A DNA stretch of 64,000 nt from positions 248,001-312,000 of the forward strand of contig CAYLXK010000003.1 in the NCBI GenBank assembly GCA_964387685.1. The letters run 5' to 3'. The position numbers and the translations under genes were made by a program. A model generated the notes under the pieces. It did no database searches, was not told the origin of the DNA, and saw only the letters and a program-made list of their open reading frames with translations. The stretch is from Bryobacter sp964387685 (lineage in GTDB: Bacteria; Acidobacteriota; Terriglobia; Bryobacterales; Bryobacteraceae). Shown here piece after piece: positions 61,746 through 64,000 of this stretch. Numbering within the stretch: the stretch's first letter is position 1; each line of letters begins with the position of its first letter.

Positions 61746-62759
61746 CTAGTCGAGATACCCCTCGCTCTTCATCAACTCCGCGTTGAGCACGGCCGCGCCC
61801 GCCGCGCCGCGGATCGTGTTGTGGCCCAGCGTCACAAACTTCCAATCGAAGACCGAACAAGGCCGCAAGCGCCCCATGAAGACCGTCATGCCGTGGTCCC
61901 GTCCTATATCGCGGCGGGGCTGCGGACGGTCGTTCTCCTGCATGTAGACCAGCGGTTTTGGCGGCGCGCTGGGCAGCCCGCGTTCCTGTGGCAGTCCGCG
62001 GAAGTTCTCAATCGCGGACAGCAAGACCTCTAGCGTGGGCTTCTGCATCAATTCCATGTTTACCGTCAGGATGTGCCCGTCCACGGTGGCTACCCGGTTG
62101 CAGTGCGCGCTGATCTTCGCCTCGATCCCGAGTATCTTGAGTGGTTCGGCCTCCACTTTAGGCTCTTCGCCGCCAATGTAAGGAATCACGTTGCCCAGAA
62201 TGTCCATCGAAGGGACCCCTGGATAGCCCGCACCACTGACAGCTTGCATGGAGGTCGTGAGAATCCGGGTAATGCCAAAGGGCCGCAACGGGGCTAGAGC
62301 CATGGCCAGCGGTACGGCCACGCAGTTCGGGTTCGTGACAATCGCACCCTTCCACCCGCGATTCTTTCGCTGCTTTTCGATCAGCTTCAAGTCGCCTGGG
62401 TTTACTTCGGGCACCAGCAAGGGCACATCGGCTTCCATGCGAAAGTTCTTCGAGTTTGAAACGACAATATGCCCCGCTTCGGCAAAGGCCTGTTCGATCT
62501 CGGTGGCTACCTCGGCGTCCATCGAAGAAAACACCAGCTTGGGCACGTCCGGACCGGGCTTGCACTCGTTCACGATCAACTTGGCCACGCTGTCCGGCAT
62601 CACGCCGTCCAGACGCCAATTGGTAGCTTCCTGAAACACCTTGCCAGCGGAGCGGCCCGAGGCTCCCACCCATGCCAGTTCAAACCAGGGATGCTCGGCC
62701 AACAGCCGGGCGAAATTCTGACCCACCATACCGGTGGCGCCAAGAACTCCTACTTTCAT
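61746..62759 (-). CDS. asd: Aspartate-semialdehyde dehydrogenase
   Basis: Reduces aspartyl phosphate to the semialdehyde. The 337-residue protein has GVLGATGMVGQNF (NADP), the catalytic Cys in VTNPNCVAVP and TTSMQAVSGAGYPG, wording typical of the archaeal/fungal-type branch of Asd, which also occurs in some bacteria. The ATG at 62759 overlaps the dapE stop; an in-frame ATG at 62771 is less likely. Confidence 0.94.
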   Translation of the reverse strand: MKVGVLGATGMVGQNFARLLAEHPWFELAWVGASGRSAGKVFQEATNWRLDGVMPDSVAKLIVNECKPGPDVPKLVFSSMDAEVATEIEQAFAEAGHIVVSNSKNFRMEADVPLLVPEVNPGDLKLIEKQRKNRGWKGAIVTNPNCVAVPLAMALAPLRPFGITRILTTSMQAVSGAGYPGVPSMDILGNVIPYIGGEEPKVEAEPLKILGIEAKISAHCNRVATVDGHILTVNMELMQKPTLEVLLSAIENFRGLPQERGLPSAPPKPLVYMQENDRPQPRRDIGRDHGMTVFMGRLRPCSVFDWKFVTLGHNTIRGAAGAAVLNAELMKSEGYLD

Positions 62760-63805
62760 GCGGGATGACATCGACTCTGCAGCTTCCTTACTATGTGCTG
62801 GTATAGGACCACGGCGTCCTGCAACTGGCGTTTAGAGATTCGTTCTTCGCTGGTGTGAGCTACGTGAATCGTGCCGGGGCCGATGAGGAAGGGTTCTCCC
62901 CAAGCGCCCGCAAATGCGGGGATATCCGTGGTGTAGGAAGCCACCATCGTAGCAAAGCCGTCGGCTTCAAATTCGCGGCCACCCAAAAGCACCGCTGGGA
63001 TCCGCAGCACTTCCGATACCTCGGCCAGCCCCGTCGCGGCTCCGCGCACCGCCCGCACGGTCGATTCTCCATCGTCCACCAAGCGAATCAATAGCTCCGC
63101 CCGGGCCTCGTCGGGGATGACGTTCGGTGCGCGGCCGCCGGAAATCAAACCGATGTTCAGCGTGCTGGGGCCTAGTAAATCGTGCCAGGGCAGGTCCAGG
63201 CGCCGGATTCTCTCCAGCGCGTCCAGCAGTTTTTCAATGGCGCTTTCGCCTAACTCCGGATAAGCGGAGTGCGCCATCTTGCCGTGCGAGCGCAGTTCCA
63301 GGCGCAGGGCGCCTTTGGATCCCAAGGCAATCCGATTTTCCGTGGGCTCGCCATTCACGATGAACTTAGATCCGCGCCCATGCTGGCCCGCGTGATAGGC
63401 GCCGACGCTATTGCGCTCCTCGCCCACCACAAACAGAAAGGCGAAATTGCGATGGCCTTGTGCCAGCAAGCTTTCGCCCGCGCACAGCATGGCCGCAATG
63501 ATCCCTTTTACATCGCAGGAACCGCGCCCCCAGATCTCTTCTTCCGTCTCGCGCGAGGGGAAGAAGGGCGGCACCGTGTCCATGTGCGTCGACAGCGTCA
63601 CCCAAGGCTCGCCAAAAGTACAAAACAGATTGTCGCGGCCCGGCTCTACTTCGATCCGCTCCACAGTTCCGCCGAATCGTTGGGCAAGGTCTTGAAGGAC
63701 CCCCTCCAGGTACAAGCTGACCGGGCGCTCATTGCCGGTAATCGATTCAATATCGACGAGCGTTCGGGTAAGAGAAATGACGTCGAGCGTAACCGGTGCG
63801 GACAT
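62756..63805 (-). CDS. dapE: Succinyl-diaminopimelate desuccinylase-like M20 hydrolase
   Basis: Removes the succinyl group from N-succinyl-LL-DAP. The 349-residue two-zinc enzyme has STHMDTVP (His), GRGSCDVKG (bridging Asp), VVGEERNS (Glu), NGEPTENRI and the late HVAHTSEE (His). The family also includes acetylornithine deacetylases, but the location with asd, lysC, dapB, dapA and dapD supports DapE. The start at 63805 precedes SAPVTLDVISLTRTLVDIESITG; upstream in-frame codons extend to the window edge without family content. Confidence 0.85.
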   Translation of the reverse strand: MSAPVTLDVISLTRTLVDIESITGNERPVSLYLEGVLQDLAQRFGGTVERIEVEPGRDNLFCTFGEPWVTLSTHMDTVPPFFPSRETEEEIWGRGSCDVKGIIAAMLCAGESLLAQGHRNFAFLFVVGEERNSVGAYHAGQHGRGSKFIVNGEPTENRIALGSKGALRLELRSHGKMAHSAYPELGESAIEKLLDALERIRRLDLPWHDLLGPSTLNIGLISGGRAPNVIPDEARAELLIRLVDDGESTVRAVRGAATGLAEVSEVLRIPAVLLGGREFEADGFATMVASYTTDIPAFAGAWGEPFLIGPGTIHVAHTSEERISKRQLQDAVVLYQHIVRKLQSRCHPA

Positions 63806-64000
63806 TACCTTACAGTGTGGCGCGAAATGCACCATTCGAATCGGGGCTTGTCCACCCAGCCGCAAAGCCATGGAACACCGAAGGGCGGAACCTGTGTAGA
63901 CGAGACCCAGCGTAAAGCCGCTCCACCCCGAGCCTACTTTGCTTGTAAGCAGACGCTCGCCGCGGTCCGAAAGCCTTGACGATGCCAAAGCCTGGCGCAG
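63806..64000. other. Region upstream of dapE to the window end
   Basis: No gene is called here. Two minus-strand frames are open to the edge, so the 3' end of a neighbouring gene cannot be excluded, but no motif is recognisable. The dap operon promoter should lie here; no clear -35/-10 pair was found by eye. Confidence 0.4.

Overview
This looks like a chromosomal segment of a Gram-negative, GC-rich bacterium, most likely an Acidobacteriota of the Bryobacterales/Solibacter type. That assignment is an inference. It rests on lipid A genes (fabZ, lpxA, lpxI), a full meso-DAP/lysine operon, many exported proteins with short signal peptides ending in A-Q, NIPSNAP and YVTN-propeller proteins, and large glycosyltransferase clusters. 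No insertion sequence, CRISPR array, rRNA or prophage was seen.

Layout. 1-10566 (+): surface-polysaccharide glycosyltransferases in a chain of 1-20 base overlaps, running into alanine racemase (alr) and a galactonate-dehydratase-like enzyme. 10595-11574: an OxyR-type regulator and tRNA-Gly(GCC). 11575-17340: the replication locus dnaA-dnaN-gyrB, without recF between dnaN and gyrB, with DnaA boxes before and after dnaA and a candidate oriC between dnaA and dnaN. 17337-23361: an MDR oxidoreductase, a secreted hydrolase, tRNA-Glu(UUC), a cytochrome c, a DUF2064 protein, bcp and lysS with a 104-residue C-terminal extension. 23393-26581: an M20 peptidase divergent from fabZ-lpxA-lpxI. 26586-30577: an XRE-cupin regulator divergent from the threonine-degradation pair tdh-kbl, then an SDR and infA. 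30737-34410: a stand-alone Clp-D2-like AAA+ protein, a membrane protein with a degenerate JAMM domain, rsmI and an ArsR regulator. 34614-39179: an ABC/HlyD/TolC export system whose ATPase has several altered motifs. 39154-48651: NIPSNAP and four large secreted proteins. 48648-56986: a second polysaccharide cluster (FkbM methyltransferase, heparinase II/III-like enzyme, GT4, flippase, AsnB, AlgD-like dehydrogenase). 56983-63805 (-): dapE-asd-lysC-dapB-dapA-dapD with a TolB-like gene at its end.

How the genes work together. The two sugar clusters supply enzymes for building, flipping and trimming surface glycan. fabZ-lpxA-lpxI feeds fatty-acid and lipid A synthesis; alr and the dap operon feed peptidoglycan. 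tdh-kbl converts threonine to glycine and acetyl-CoA, and paired 14-base palindromes in the divergent promoter suggest control by the neighbouring XRE-cupin protein. OxyR, Bcp and possibly the cytochrome relate to redox stress. The less explained parts are the degenerate JAMM protein facing the lone Clp-D2 ATPase, the export system with a non-canonical ATPase and no visible cargo, and the pair of secreted fibre/propeller-like proteins at 44.8-48.7 kb.

Starts were chosen from overlaps, Shine-Dalgarno matches and family alignment from memory; no searches were run.
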